Below, piece by piece: positions 17,954 to 26,661 of a stretch of DNA of 64,000 nt (its first letter is position 1; each line of letters begins with the position of its first letter). Origin of the DNA: DATBLE01 sp963764565 (GTDB taxonomy: Bacteria; Actinomycetota; Thermoleophilia; Gaiellales; Gaiellaceae); assembly GCA_963764565.1 (NCBI GenBank), contig CAVXTD010000021.1, forward strand, positions 62,001 through 126,000, given 5' to 3'. Made by a program: the position numbers and the translations under genes. The notes under the pieces are model-generated. The model was not told where the DNA came from. It worked only from the letters and a program-made list of their open reading frames with translations, and searched no databases.

Positions 17954-18747
17954 CGCTTGCGCGGGGACGGGCGCCCCTGGCGCCTGTCCCCGCGGTTCGA
18001 GCCGGGGCCGGCCAGCCGCGCGGCGGCCGGTGCAGCCCATGCAGGTCGATCCCTTGCACGACCGCGGCGAACACCGAATCGATCTGGAACTTCTCGACGT
18101 CGAAGGCGCCCTCTCCGCGGAACAGCCTGCCCTTCTTGGCGAGGTGCTCGGCCAAGACGACCTGCTGCGCCTTCTTCCCGTCGAGCAGCGCGCCGACCGT
18201 GAGCACGGCGAAGGCGTGATACCAGGGCCCCATCTTGTCAGACTGCCTCAGGCTCGCGAGCTTGGCGATGATCGGCGTCCAGCGCTGGAGCACCGTCAGC
18301 TGCTTCTGCTGGGCTGCGTTGTAGGCCGCCACGGACGCTGGATTGCTCGAGCGAGGCTTGGGCGCGCGGGTCGCGTACTCGACTGCCGCCTCTTCGTGGC
18401 GTTCTTGAGCAGGTTGTGCGCCGTCAGAACAGCCAGCGGGTAGCTCCCGTGCGTCACGCGCAGAACGAAGAGCAGGACGTCGGCGGGCTCGAGGTGCCCC
18501 GACGAGGCGAGGATCTTCGCGCGCAGCTCCCGCTCGTAGACAGGTGTCGCACGCGCATAGACGTTCCGGGTGCCGAACAGGTCATGCGGAGACGCGTCGC
18601 AGCAGAGCAGGCCGAACAGGTCGTTGCCGGGGATCAGCAGTGACGTACCGACGGCGGGGCCGGGCCGCGGGGCGCCAGCGTCAGCGAGAGCTCGTCGGCG
18701 TACCCGTCGTTGTAGACCGCGCCGTCAAAGTACTGGGCCGAGAGCAC
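17943..18747 (-). pseudogene. Hypothetical protein, frameshifted
   Basis: Continuous coding character runs leftward from about 18747, but in three pieces. 'VLSAQYFDGAVYNDGYADEL' shifts frame near 18650 into 'GTSLLIPGNDLFGLLCCDA' and on to 'LAVLTAHNLLKNATK', then shifts again near 18385-18395 into 'AAVEYATRAPKPRSSNPAS' and a clear C-terminal half (NAAQQKQLTVLQRWTPI) ending at 17943. After correction it would be about 265 aa. I do not recognise the family; the last 100 residues are helical with an Ala/Leu-rich middle. It abuts the oxidase remnant, so it could be the degraded C-terminal portion of a larger gene. Confidence 0.45.
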
Positions 18748-18837
18748 GATGCGCGCCCTCCGGGCCAGCCAGGCGCGGGACGACGCCCGTCGCCGAGCGG
18801 GCGAGCAGCTTCGATTCGCTGCCGCGCTCGTCCACGG

Positions 18838-19085
18838 TTACCGGACCGATCTCGGCCCGAGCGGATGCAGGCGAAACTCGAACCGGGTGACGACGCCGAA
18901 GTTGCCGCCGCCGCCGCGGATCCCCCAGAACAGGTCGTCGTGTTCCGTCTCGCTCGCGGTGACGACGCTGCCGTCGCCGAGCACCGCCTCGGCGGATAGC
19001 AGGTTTCGCAGGTGAGGCCGTGCTTGGAGGACGTCCAGCCGTAGCCGCCGCCGGTCGTGATGATCGTCCCGCCTGCGCCGCGGTC
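18838..19085 (-). pseudogene. Remnant of an FAD-linked (PCMH/berberine-bridge-type) oxidase
   Basis: Translation leftward gives 'GAGGTIITTGGGYGWTSSKH' and, after one frame change near 19025, 'NLLSAEAVLGDGSVVTASE' and 'DLFWGIRGGGNFGVVTRFEF', ending at a TAA at 18838-18840. These are the diagnostic FAD-binding PCMH-domain motifs. The N-terminal third, which should carry the FAD-attachment His/Cys, is missing: the fragment is cut at the promoter side of the MFS gene that starts at 19109. The substrate-binding half is also absent. I read it as a truncated pseudogene. Confidence 0.7.
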
Positions 19086-19108
19086 GTTATAGAACGTAGC
19101 CTCGCGGC

Positions 19109-20263
19109 ATGCGCCGGCTGCTCCCGTTCGTGTGCGTCGTCGTCGTCGTCGACACGATCCTGTACGCGGCGCTCACCCCGCTCCTCCCGCACCTGAAGGA
19201 GACCTACGACCTGTCGAAAAGCGAGGTCGGGGTGCTCGTCGCCTCCTATGGGATCGGGGTGCTCGTGGGCGCGATCCCGGGAGGCGTCGTCGCGACGCGG
19301 ATCGGGGCGCGCAGCGGGGTGCTCGCGGGGCTGCTCCTCGTCACGGCGGCGAGCGTCGGCGTCGCGCTTGCCGGGAGCTACGAGGCGCTTGTCGCGTCGC
19401 GGTTCGCCCAGGGCTTCGGCTCGTCGCTGACCTGGGCGAGCGCGCTCGCCTGGCTCGCCCTCACCTCGCCGCGCGAACGGCGCGGAGCGGCGCTCGGGAC
19501 GGCGATGGGCGCGGCCGTGTTCGGTGCGCTGCTCGGACCTGTGGTCGGCGCGGCGGCAAGCGTGATCGGGCTGCGCGCCGCCTTCTGCGTCGTCGCCGGG
19601 CTCGCGGCCGCGCTCGCCGTCGTCGCGACGCGCTTCGAGCCGTCCGCCCCCGAGCCGCAGCCGGCCAGGCTTGCCTTCGCCGCCCTTCGCAACCGCGAGT
19701 TCCTGCTCGGCCTCTGGCTGATGACGATCCCGGCGCTCCTCTTCGGCGCGCTGAACGTGCTCGGCCCGCTCGCATTCGACGCCCGCGGCTTCACCGCGGT
19801 GGCGATCGGCGGGCTCTGGGTCGCCGCGGCGGCGGTCGAGACCGCGCTCAGCCCGTGGCTCGGCCGAGTGTCCGATCGCCATGGAACGGCGCTCCCGATC
19901 CGCGCCGCGCTCTTCGGCTCCTGTGTCGTCTCGATCGGCCTCGCGGCGACCGAGTGGCCGCCGCTCCTCGTCCCGCTCCTCTTCGCGGCCGCGATTGCGT
20001 TCGGCGCCTTCTACGCGCCCGCGCTCACCTTGCTCTCCCACACCGCCGAGAACGTCGGCCTCGCCCAGGGAATCGGCTTCGGCCTGATGAACGCGTCGTG
20101 GGCGATCGGCAACGCGATCGGCCCGGCCGCCGGCGGTGGCCTCGCCGACCTGACGAGCGACGCGGTTCCCTACCTCGTCGGCGCCGGGTTGTGCTTGGCC
20201 ACGCTCGTCGCGTTCGGACGCTCTGCGGCGGTCACGTCGTACCGCACTACTTCCAGAGCTTGA
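19109..20263 (+). CDS. MFS transporter
   Basis: The product is 384 aa with 12 predicted membrane segments. The MFS motif-A-like loop is 'GVVATRIGARSGVLAG' after TM2, and a second 'PWLGRVSDRHGTALPIRA' follows TM8. The start MRRLLPFVCVVVVVDTILYA and 'LTPLLPHLKETYDLSKSEVG' resemble drug:H+ antiporter-1 or sugar-efflux-like carriers. The substrate is unknown. The last 17 bases overlap the convergent ROK-family gene. Confidence 0.88.
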   Translation: MRRLLPFVCVVVVVDTILYAALTPLLPHLKETYDLSKSEVGVLVASYGIGVLVGAIPGGVVATRIGARSGVLAGLLLVTAASVGVALAGSYEALVASRFAQGFGSSLTWASALAWLALTSPRERRGAALGTAMGAAVFGALLGPVVGAAASVIGLRAAFCVVAGLAAALAVVATRFEPSAPEPQPARLAFAALRNREFLLGLWLMTIPALLFGALNVLGPLAFDARGFTAVAIGGLWVAAAAVETALSPWLGRVSDRHGTALPIRAALFGSCVVSIGLAATEWPPLLVPLLFAAAIAFGAFYAPALTLLSHTAENVGLAQGIGFGLMNASWAIGNAIGPAAGGGLADLTSDAVPYLVGAGLCLATLVAFGRSAAVTSYRTTSRA

Positions 20264-20897
20264 AGCCGCCCTCGAACGCATGCTCGTTCCCGCCGAGGCA
20301 CACGTTCGGGGGCAGCTCGCCGAGCTCGTTGGCGAGCCCGCCGCCGAGCATCACGTAGTCCGGCTGGAGTGCCGACGAGAGGTGCGCGATGGTCTCGAAC
20401 ACCGCCTGCCGCCAGCGCTTCGGTCCGAGCCGCGCGCGGGCCGCGCGGCCGACGTACGTCTCGAATGTCGCCCGCCGGAAGGGCAGGTGGCCGAGCTCCA
20501 TCGGCTGGATCGTGCCCTCGATGATCATCGTCGAGCCGAGCCCGGTGCCGAGCCCGAGGTAGAGCATCCGGCCGCCCTCGTAACTGCCGATCGCCTGCAT
20601 CACGGCGTCGTTCACGACCTTCGTCGGCTTCCCGAACGCGGCCGCGAAGTCGAAGCCCTTCCAGCCCTTGCCGAGGTTGACGGGCTCCTTGAGGACCTGG
20701 CCGTCGGCGACCGGCGCCGGCACACCGATCGAGACGCGGTCGAAGTCCCAGCCCTCGACGAGCTCGCCGAGCAGGTGCTTGACCATGTTCTTGGGCGTCA
20801 GCTCAGGGCCAGACTTGAAGCGCCGACGCCCGTGCTCGCCTTCGAGGAGCGCCTTGACGTTCCGGCCGCCGACGTCGACGGCGAGGGTCTTCGCCAC
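20247..20897 (-). CDS. ROK-family sugar kinase-like protein
   Basis: The product is 216 aa, somewhat short for ROK kinases (usually 250-320). It has the N-terminal phosphate-1 loop 'LAVDVGGRNVKALL', then 'VSIGVPAPVADGQ', 'VVNDAVMQAIG', 'YLGLGTGLGSTMIIEG' and 'MELGHLPF' matching the ROK Gly-His signature, but no CxCGxxGC zinc motif. Polyphosphate/ATP glucokinases of actinobacteria share this lean form, so a glucokinase-like role is possible. Its start is 4 bases from the membrane-protein remnant. Confidence 0.75.
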   Translation of the reverse strand: MAKTLAVDVGGRNVKALLEGEHGRRRFKSGPELTPKNMVKHLLGELVEGWDFDRVSIGVPAPVADGQVLKEPVNLGKGWKGFDFAAAFGKPTKVVNDAVMQAIGSYEGGRMLYLGLGTGLGSTMIIEGTIQPMELGHLPFRRATFETYVGRAARARLGPKRWRQAVFETIAHLSSALQPDYVMLGGGLANELGELPPNVCLGGNEHAFEGGFKLWK

Positions 20898-20898
20898 C

Positions 20899-21239
20899 TC
20901 AGGCCGCGAAGGTCGTCCTATGAAGGGTCTTCATCGCCAGGGATGCAAGCACACCGCCGAGCGCGGCGACGGTCACAGCGATCACGAGCAGCATCCCCGA
21001 GGCGAGCGAGAAGTTGGTCGCGATGTCCTTGCCGACGCCGAGCGTGAGCAGATCCCGGCCACCGCGCCCGCGTTGACGACCGCGCCGCCGGAGGTGATCG
21101 GGATCACGCCCGCCGCGGCGCTCAGGCAGATCACGGCGAGCGCGGCCTCGGGCGAGAACGAGAGCCCGAGCGCGCTGAGCAGGGCGGCACTTCCGAACGC
21201 GCGCGCCGACCAGCAGGCGAAGAGATAGCACCACGCGAC
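20899..21239 (-). pseudogene. C-terminal remnant of a polytopic membrane protein, frameshifted
   Basis: Leftward translation reads 'YLFACWSARAFGSAALLSA', 'LAVICLSAAAGVIPITSGGA', then (after a frame change near 21060) 'LLTLGVGKDIATNFSLASGM', 'VIAVTVAALGGVLASLAMKT' and a stop at 20899. There are three hydrophobic segments but no start codon or upstream half; the DNA to the right turns into the repeat-rich stretch at 21300-21500. The motif order recalls flippase-like (lysylphosphatidylglycerol synthase transmembrane) proteins but is too short to assign. Confidence 0.45.
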
Positions 21240-21325
21240 GACCGCGCTGCGTCGCCCATCGGACTACGAGTGCCGCGCGACGTGCTCGCCGAGCGTGCGC
21301 AGGCGGCGGCTGCGCACTCCGTGAC

Positions 21326-21499
21326 GCCGCACTAGCCGGCCGCTCCGCGGCCGGAATGATCTTCCGCTTTGCCCGGGCACGGCCGCCTGCGTCCCCGGTC
21401 GGCCCACGCCCCACGCCCACAACAAACGGCCGGAAACGGCCGCTAGTGCGGCCTCCAGGGCCGGTGTTTCGGGTCAAGCGTTACGAGAGGCCGCACTAG
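21326..21499. repeat. Inverted-repeat-rich intergenic element
   Basis: A perfect 13-base inverted repeat (ctagtgcggcctc at 21443-21455, gaggccgcactag at 21487-21499) has a 31-base spacer. A third partial copy (gccgcactag, 21326-21335) lies upstream. Between them are two cggccg-type palindromes around 21335-21355 and 21427-21443. The right arm overlaps the end of the acetyltransferase gene. There is no transposase and no T-run. It may be a small non-autonomous palindromic repeat. Confidence 0.5.
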
Positions 21500-21993
21500 G
21501 AGTGCGGAGGAGGCTGGAAGCGGAGTTCGAGCTCGAGCTCGCGGGCGATCGGGATTCCGTTCGCTCCCCGCTCCGAGATTGTCGGCTTGAGGTGGCGACG
21601 TACCTCGGTGACCGCGTGACGATGGAAGGCGACGATCTCCATGCCCCAGCGCTGGTAGAGCTTCAGCGCGCGGAGGTTGTCGTTGGTCGTGATCAGCCAG
21701 AGGCGGGTGCAGTCGGCGTCGATCGCGGCGTTCCGCACAGCGTCAAGTAGCGCGCGCCCCACGCCGCGACCTTCGCGAATGCTCCGGATCGTTACCAACT
21801 CGCAATGATCACCGCGCACGGCATATGTGGCGAGCCCGGCCGGCTCTCCGTCCAGCAGCGCCATGAAGCCCGGCAAGTGGGCCGGATCGATGAGCTCCCC
21901 GAGCCGTGCGACGACAGGCTCCGACCAGCTCTCAACCTGGACCCGGAGAGACCAGGTCCGGTCGTTGTCGGTGAGCGGTCGGATCTCGATCAT
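21496..21993 (-). CDS. GNAT-family N-acetyltransferase
   Basis: The product is 165 aa. It has the acetyl-CoA-binding motif A 'TIRSIREGRGVGRALLDAV' (R-x-x-G-x-G/A pattern) and the motif B 'DCTRLWLITTNDNLRALKLY' with the typical Asn. The N-terminus starts IEIRPLTDNDRTWS. The substrate cannot be predicted. It lies 53 bases downstream of leuS on the same strand. Confidence 0.88.
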   Translation of the reverse strand: MIEIRPLTDNDRTWSLRVQVESWSEPVVARLGELIDPAHLPGFMALLDGEPAGLATYAVRGDHCELVTIRSIREGRGVGRALLDAVRNAAIDADCTRLWLITTNDNLRALKLYQRWGMEIVAFHRHAVTEVRRHLKPTISERGANGIPIARELELELRFQPPPHS

Positions 21994-22046
21994 GGATCAC
22001 ATGCTTGCGTTGCCCCATTCGCCTGGCTGCACCAGTTCGAGGAGTC

Positions 22047-24494
22047 CTAGCCGACGACGAGGTTCACGAGCTTGCCCGGCACGACGATCGTCTGCCGGAT
22101 CTCCTTGCCGTCCACGTGCGCCTGCACTTTCGCCGACGCCCGTGCCAGCTCGACGAGCTCGGCCTCGGCCAGGCCGGCCGGCACCTCGATCCGGTCGCGT
22201 ACCTTGCCGTTCACCTGGACGACCAGCTCGAAGGTGTCGTGCTCGAGCATCGCCGGGTCGGCGACCGGCCACGGCCGCTCCCACAGGCGCTCGTGGCCGA
22301 GCACGCCCCACAGCTCCTCGGTCACGTGCGGCGCCCAGGGCTGGAGCAGCGACAGCGCCGTCTCGGCCGCGAAGCGCGCGCCCGGCGCGGCCGGGTCGTC
22401 GGCCAGGTCGTTGACGAGCTCCATCACCGCCGAGATCGGCGTGTGGAACTGGAAGCGCCGGTCGACGTCGTCGGTCACCCGCGCGATCGTCGCGTGTGCC
22501 TTGCGGACGAGCGGCCCCGCCGGGTCGCCGGAGGCGACCCGGTCTTCCGGCCGGGCGCGCCGGCTTTGCCGGCGACGCTTCCAGCCTCGCCCGGCTCGCC
22601 GGCGGGAGCCGACGCCGCGACCTCGTGCACGACCCGCCAGAGCCGCCGCACGAACCGCCCGATCCCCTCGATCCCGCTCTCCGTCCACTCCATGTCCTGG
22701 TCGGCGGGCCCATGAACAGGATGTAGAGGCGCATCGCGTCGGCCCCGTGCTCGGCGACCAGCTCGTCCGGCCCGGCGGTGTTCCCCTTCGACTTCGACAT
22801 CTTCGAGCCGCCCATCTGCACCCAGCCCTGGTGGAAGAGGTGCGCGAACGGCTCGCGGAAGCCGAGCATGCCCATGTCGTTCATCACCTTGACGAAGAAG
22901 CGCGAGTAGAGCAGGTGGCCGGTGGCGTGGTCGATCCCGCCGATGTACGTCGTGATCGGGCACCAGTAGTCGACCAGCCGACGGTCGAACGGCGCCTCCG
23001 CGTTGTGCGGGTCGACGTAGCGCAGGAAGTACCAGGACGAGTCGACGAACGTGTCCATCGTGTCGGCCTCGCGCGTCCCCGGCTTGCCGCACTTGGGGCA
23101 GGGCACGTGCAGCCACTCCTGGTTGGAGGCGAGCGGCGGCACGCCCTTCGGCCGGTAGTCCTCGACCTCGGGGAGCAGCACCGGCAGCTGGTCGTCGGGG
23201 ACGGGGACGGCGCCGCAGTCGTCGCAGTAGACGATCGGGATCGGGCAGCCCCAGTAGCGCTGCCGCGAGAAGCTCCAGTCGCGCAGGCGGTAGGAGACCG
23301 CCGGCTTGCCCAGCCCTCGCTCGCGCAGCCACTCGACGATCTCCCACCTGGCCTCGTCGGCCTTGAGCCCGTCGAACCGGCCGGAGTTGACGAGCACATC
23401 GTCTTCGGTGACGACCTCGACGATCGGCAGGTCGAAGGCCTCGGCGAACTCGCGGTCGCGCTCGTCGTGCGCGGGCACGGCCATGATCGCGCCGGTGCCG
23501 TAGTCCATCAGCACGTAGTCGGCGACCCAGATCGGCATCCGCGCGCCGTTGACCGGGTTGGTCGCGTAGTGGCCGGTGAAGACGCCGGTCTTCGCCTCGT
23601 CGGCGGCGCGCTCCTCGGTCTTCTTCGCGGCGGTGTGGCGCGCGTACTCGAGCACCTCGTCGCGTCCCGATCCGCTCGACCAGCGGGTGCTCGGGCGCGA
23701 GCACGAAGAAGGTGGCGCCGAACAGCGTGTCGGCCCGCGTCGTGAAGACGGGGATGTCGGTGTCGAGCTCCTCGACCCGGAAGACGATCTCGGCGCCCTC
23801 GCTGCGGCCGATCCAGTTGCGCTGGATCGTCTTCGTGCGCTCGGGCCACTCGCCGCCGGGCGGCAGGTCGAACTCGAGCAGCTCGTCGGCGTAGGCGGTG
23901 ATCTTGAAGAACCACTGCTCGAGGTTGCGCAGCTCGACCAGCGCGCCGCAGCGGTCGCAGCGGCCGTCGAAGACGTACTCGTTGGCGATGACGGTCTGGT
24001 CGTTCGGGCACCAGTTGACGGGCGCGGCCTTGCGGTAGGCGAGCCCGCGCTCGAAGAAGCGGATGAACAGCCACTGCGTCCAGCGGTAGAAGTCGGGGTC
24101 GTGGGCGGCGACCTCGCGGTCCCAGTCGATCGCCCAGCCGAGCCGCTTCATCTGGGCGCGGATCGCCGTCGATGTTGCGCTCGATGATCTCGCGCGGGTG
24201 GCCGCCCTCCCTGATCGCCGCGTTCTCGGCCGGCAGGCCGAACGAGTCCCAGCCCATCGGGCGCAGCACCGTCCAGCCGTTGCGGCGGCGGAAGTGCGTG
24301 AGGACGTCGCCCATCGTGTAGTTGAGGACGTGCCCCATGTGCAGCGTCCCGGACGGGTACGGGAGCATCTCGAGCTGGTACCAGTGGTTGGCCGGCTCGT
24401 CGCCGGGCGGCGGGTTGGGCGTGTGGAAGGTGCGCTCGTCCTCCCAGACGCGCTGCCACTTCGCTTCGATCTGCTCTGCGTTGTACTTGTCCAT
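22047..24494 (-). CDS. leuS: Leucyl-tRNA synthetase, with four frameshifts
   Basis: This class I aminoacyl-tRNA synthetase charges tRNA-Leu. The start ATG at 24492-24494 gives MDKYNAEQIEAKWQ. The HIGH motif appears as 'YPSGTLHMGH', the CP1 editing domain includes 'TTRADTLFGATFF', the zinc-like segment 'CPKCGKPGTREADTMDTF' precedes catalysis, and KMSKS is at about 22790 ('GGSKMSKSKGN'). The anticodon-binding domain ends 'VQAHVDGKEIRQTIVVPGK'. Frame is lost near 24166, 23670, 22705 and 22530, each fixed by one base. All domains are present at full length (816 codons), so these look like sequence errors. A run of Ala/Pro/Gly codons at 22540-22620 is unlike other LeuS and may be a local repeat. 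Confidence 0.93.
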
Positions 24495-24511
24495 GTGTCC
24501 TCGTGAAAATG

Positions 24512-24535
24512 AAAAGGCCTCTCGCTCGAGAGGCC
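24512..24535 (-). terminator. Attenuator-like intrinsic terminator in the leuS leader
   Basis: On the minus strand an 8-bp perfect stem (ggcctctc/gagaggcc) with a 4-base loop is followed by TTTT, 18 bases before the leuS start. A terminator inside the 5' leader is the usual sign of transcription attenuation. A second hairpin (ggaagc/gcttcc outer, gcgcgg/ccgcgc inner) sits at 24540-24573, just upstream. Confidence 0.6.
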
Positions 24536-24577
24536 CGTGGGAAGCTCGGCGCGGCCTCGCCGCGCTTGCTTCCTGTC

Positions 24578-24598
24578 CTATGCGAGCAGCTGCTTCAC
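24578..24598 (-). CDS. Possible leuS leader peptide with tandem Leu codons
   Basis: A seven-codon frame, GTG AAG CAG CTG CTC GCA TAG (MKQLLA), lies immediately before the two leader hairpins of leuS. Tandem leucine codons placed just ahead of an intrinsic terminator are what a leucine-responsive attenuator needs. There is no strong ribosome site, and the frame is short, so this could be coincidence. Confidence 0.3.
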   Translation of the reverse strand: MKQLLA

Positions 24599-24672
24599 GG
24601 GGCTGATGCTAGCAACGTTTCGGCACGAATCCGGCACACGATCGGCGCGATGGCGGCGGTACCATGAGGTCG

Positions 24673-24883
24673 ATGACCGACGTCACGATCGATCACGTTG
24701 TCTATCCCGAGGACTGGGAGACCTACCGCGGCCAGTGGGTCGCCATCCGCGACCACAAGATCGTCGCGGCGGCCAAGGATCTCGGCGATCTGTATGCGGA
24801 TGAGCGCGTGAAGCCCGGCGACGGGGTCTGGAAGGTCCCCGAGGCGGGCTTCCATTTCTACTCGAGCGTCCGCAGCGGCTTAG
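24673..24883 (+). CDS. DUF5678-like small protein, probably frameshifted at the end
   Basis: About 65 residues: TDVTIDHVVYPEDWETYRG followed by 'QWVAIRDHKIVAAAKDLGDL' and 'VWKVPEAGFHF'. The centre (W-V-A-I-x-D-x-K-I-V-A) matches DUF5678, a short module often placed beside retropepsin-like proteins. ATG 24664 is an alternative start. A TAG at 24881 one frame off is the likely end. It precedes the retropepsin-like gene on the same strand. Confidence 0.5.
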
Positions 24884-24911
24884 CACGCACTACTCGCCGA
24901 ACCAGGCGCCG

Positions 24912-25304
24912 ATGCGGTGGGTCGTCCTCGAAGCGCACCGCGGCGACGGCCTGAGCATCGAGGCCGGAGTTCGTCTGGGCGCTTGGTCGACAGCGGCGCC
25001 GATCGAACATTTCTGCCGATGTCCGTGGCGGCGCACCTCGGGATCGCCGAAGAGCTCGACGAACATGCGGCTGGCGGCCACGGCGTCGAGGGACGGACAT
25101 TCTCCACCTGGTCGTCCGCCGTTCCGATCTACGGGCGGGTCGTCACGGACGAAGGTCTGACTGGGGCCCTCGATTCCGCGCTCGAGCCCGCTGTTCGCCG
25201 ATCTGGGCATCGCGCTCCTCGGCCGCGCCGACTTCTTCCGCGCGTTCACGGTCACGTTTCAGGAGCATCCGGCGACGCCCGTCTACCATCTCGACGCCGC
25301 CTGA
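24912..25304 (+). CDS. Retropepsin-like aspartic protease domain protein, frameshifted
   Basis: Starts MRWVVLEAHRGDGLSIEAG, then after a one-base loss near 24982 reads 'LVDSGADRTFLPMSVAAHLG', carrying the DSGA catalytic motif of retropepsins. After a compensating change near 25188 it ends 'LGIALLGRADFFRAFTVTF' and a TGA at 25302-25304. Length after repair is about 130 aa, matching single-domain bacterial retropepsin-like proteins, which act as dimers. The stop overlaps the lysA start (TGATG), so the pair is translationally coupled. Confidence 0.65.
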
Positions 25305-26564
25305 TGCTCGAGCTCTTCCCCGATACGGCCGAGATCGCCGGCGGCGTGCTGCACGTCGGCGGCGTGTCGACGGTCGCGCTGGCCGAGGAGTACGGCACGC
25401 CGCTCGTCGTGTACTGCGAGGAGACGCTGCGCGCGCGCGGCGCGCGCGTACCGACGCGGCGCCCCCGACGCGACGATCGTCTACGGCACGAAGGCGTTCC
25501 CGAACGTGGCGATCATGCGGCTGCTGGCCGAGGAGGGCATCGGCGCCGACGTCTCGACGCTCGGCGAGCTCCGCTTCGCGCAGGCGGCGGAGATCCCGGC
25601 CGAGCGGATCGTCGTCCACGGCAACAACAAGTCGGACGAGGAGCTGGCGGCAGCGGCCGAGGCCGACGCGTGGCTGGTGGTGATGGACGAGCCGGGCGAG
25701 GTCGAGCGCTGCGTCGCGGCCGGGGTGAAGCGCGTGCTGCTGCGGGTGACGCCCGGGATCGAGGCGGACACGCATGCGGCGATCCAGACCGGGCACGTCG
25801 GGTCGAAGTTCGGGGTGCCGCCGGAGGACGCGCTGGAGGTGATCGCCGACGCACTGGCGACGGGGCTCGAGATGCTCGGACTGCACGTCCACCTCGGCTC
25901 GCAGCTGATGGACGACGGGCCGGCCCGCGCGGTGGTCGACTGGCTGGCCGGCTTCGCGGCCGAGACGCGCGCCGCTCTCGACTGGACGCCGGCCGTGCTC
26001 GACGTCGGCGGCGGTCTCGGAATCCAGTACGTCGAGGACGAGCCGGCGCCGGATCCCGAGGAGTACGCGCGGACGCTGGTCGAGCAAGTCGAGCGGGCGT
26101 GGGCGCTACACGATCTGCCGAGGCCCCGGCTGGTGCTGGAGCCGGGCCGTTCACTGGTCGGGCGAGCGGGCTTGACGCTGTACCGGGTGGGCGCGGTCAA
26201 GCGCACGGGCGGCACATCGTGGGTCGCCGTCGACGGCGGCATGTCCGACAACCCTCGCCCGGCGCTGTACGGCGCGCGCTACGCCGCGCTGCTGGCAAAC
26301 CGGGCCGACGAACCGCAAGCGGGCGAGTTCGCCGTATGTGGCAAGCACTGCGAGAGCGGCGACGTGCTGATCGAGCAAGCGGCGCTACCCAGGCCGGCCC
26401 GGGGGGATCTCCTGGCGCTGCCGGCCACAGGCGCATACACCCTCGGCATGGCGTCGAACTACAACGCGCTACCACGCCCGGCGGCGGTGCTGGCCCGAAA
26501 TGGGGAGTCGCGCCTGATCCGCCTGGCCGAGCAGATCGACTCGCTGCTCGGCGCGGAGGCCTGA
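25304..26564 (+). CDS. lysA: Diaminopimelate decarboxylase, frameshifted
   Basis: This PLP-dependent fold-III enzyme makes lysine from meso-diaminopimelate. The N-terminus starts LELFPDTAEIAGGVLHVGG. The PLP lysine is in 'IVYGTKAFPNVAIMRLLAE'. Later come 'GLHVHLGSQLMD', the 'DVGGGLGIQY' phosphate loop, 'EPGRSLVGRAGLTLYRVG' and 'CGKHCESGDVL' with the substrate-contact Cys. Frame breaks once at about 25430-25448 within a gcgcgcgc run, where one extra base separates 'EETLRAR' from 'AYRRGAPDATIVYGT'. Otherwise it is intact at full length. It is coupled to the upstream retropepsin-like gene. Confidence 0.93.
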
Positions 26565-26661
26565 TCCGGGTTCGAGGACGCAGCGGCACCGCTACGCACG
26601 GGTACCCTGCGCAGCTTGAAGCCAGCGAGACCGCGCGAGGCGGTTCGCGAAAGGAGGCGAG

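Noticed and set aside
24640..24665. A T-box-like tggtaccgc string on the minus strand upstream of leuS
   Set aside because: It is about 120 bases from the terminator, has no stem I or antiterminator pairing that I can draw, and overlaps the start of a plus-strand gene. Only nine bases match.
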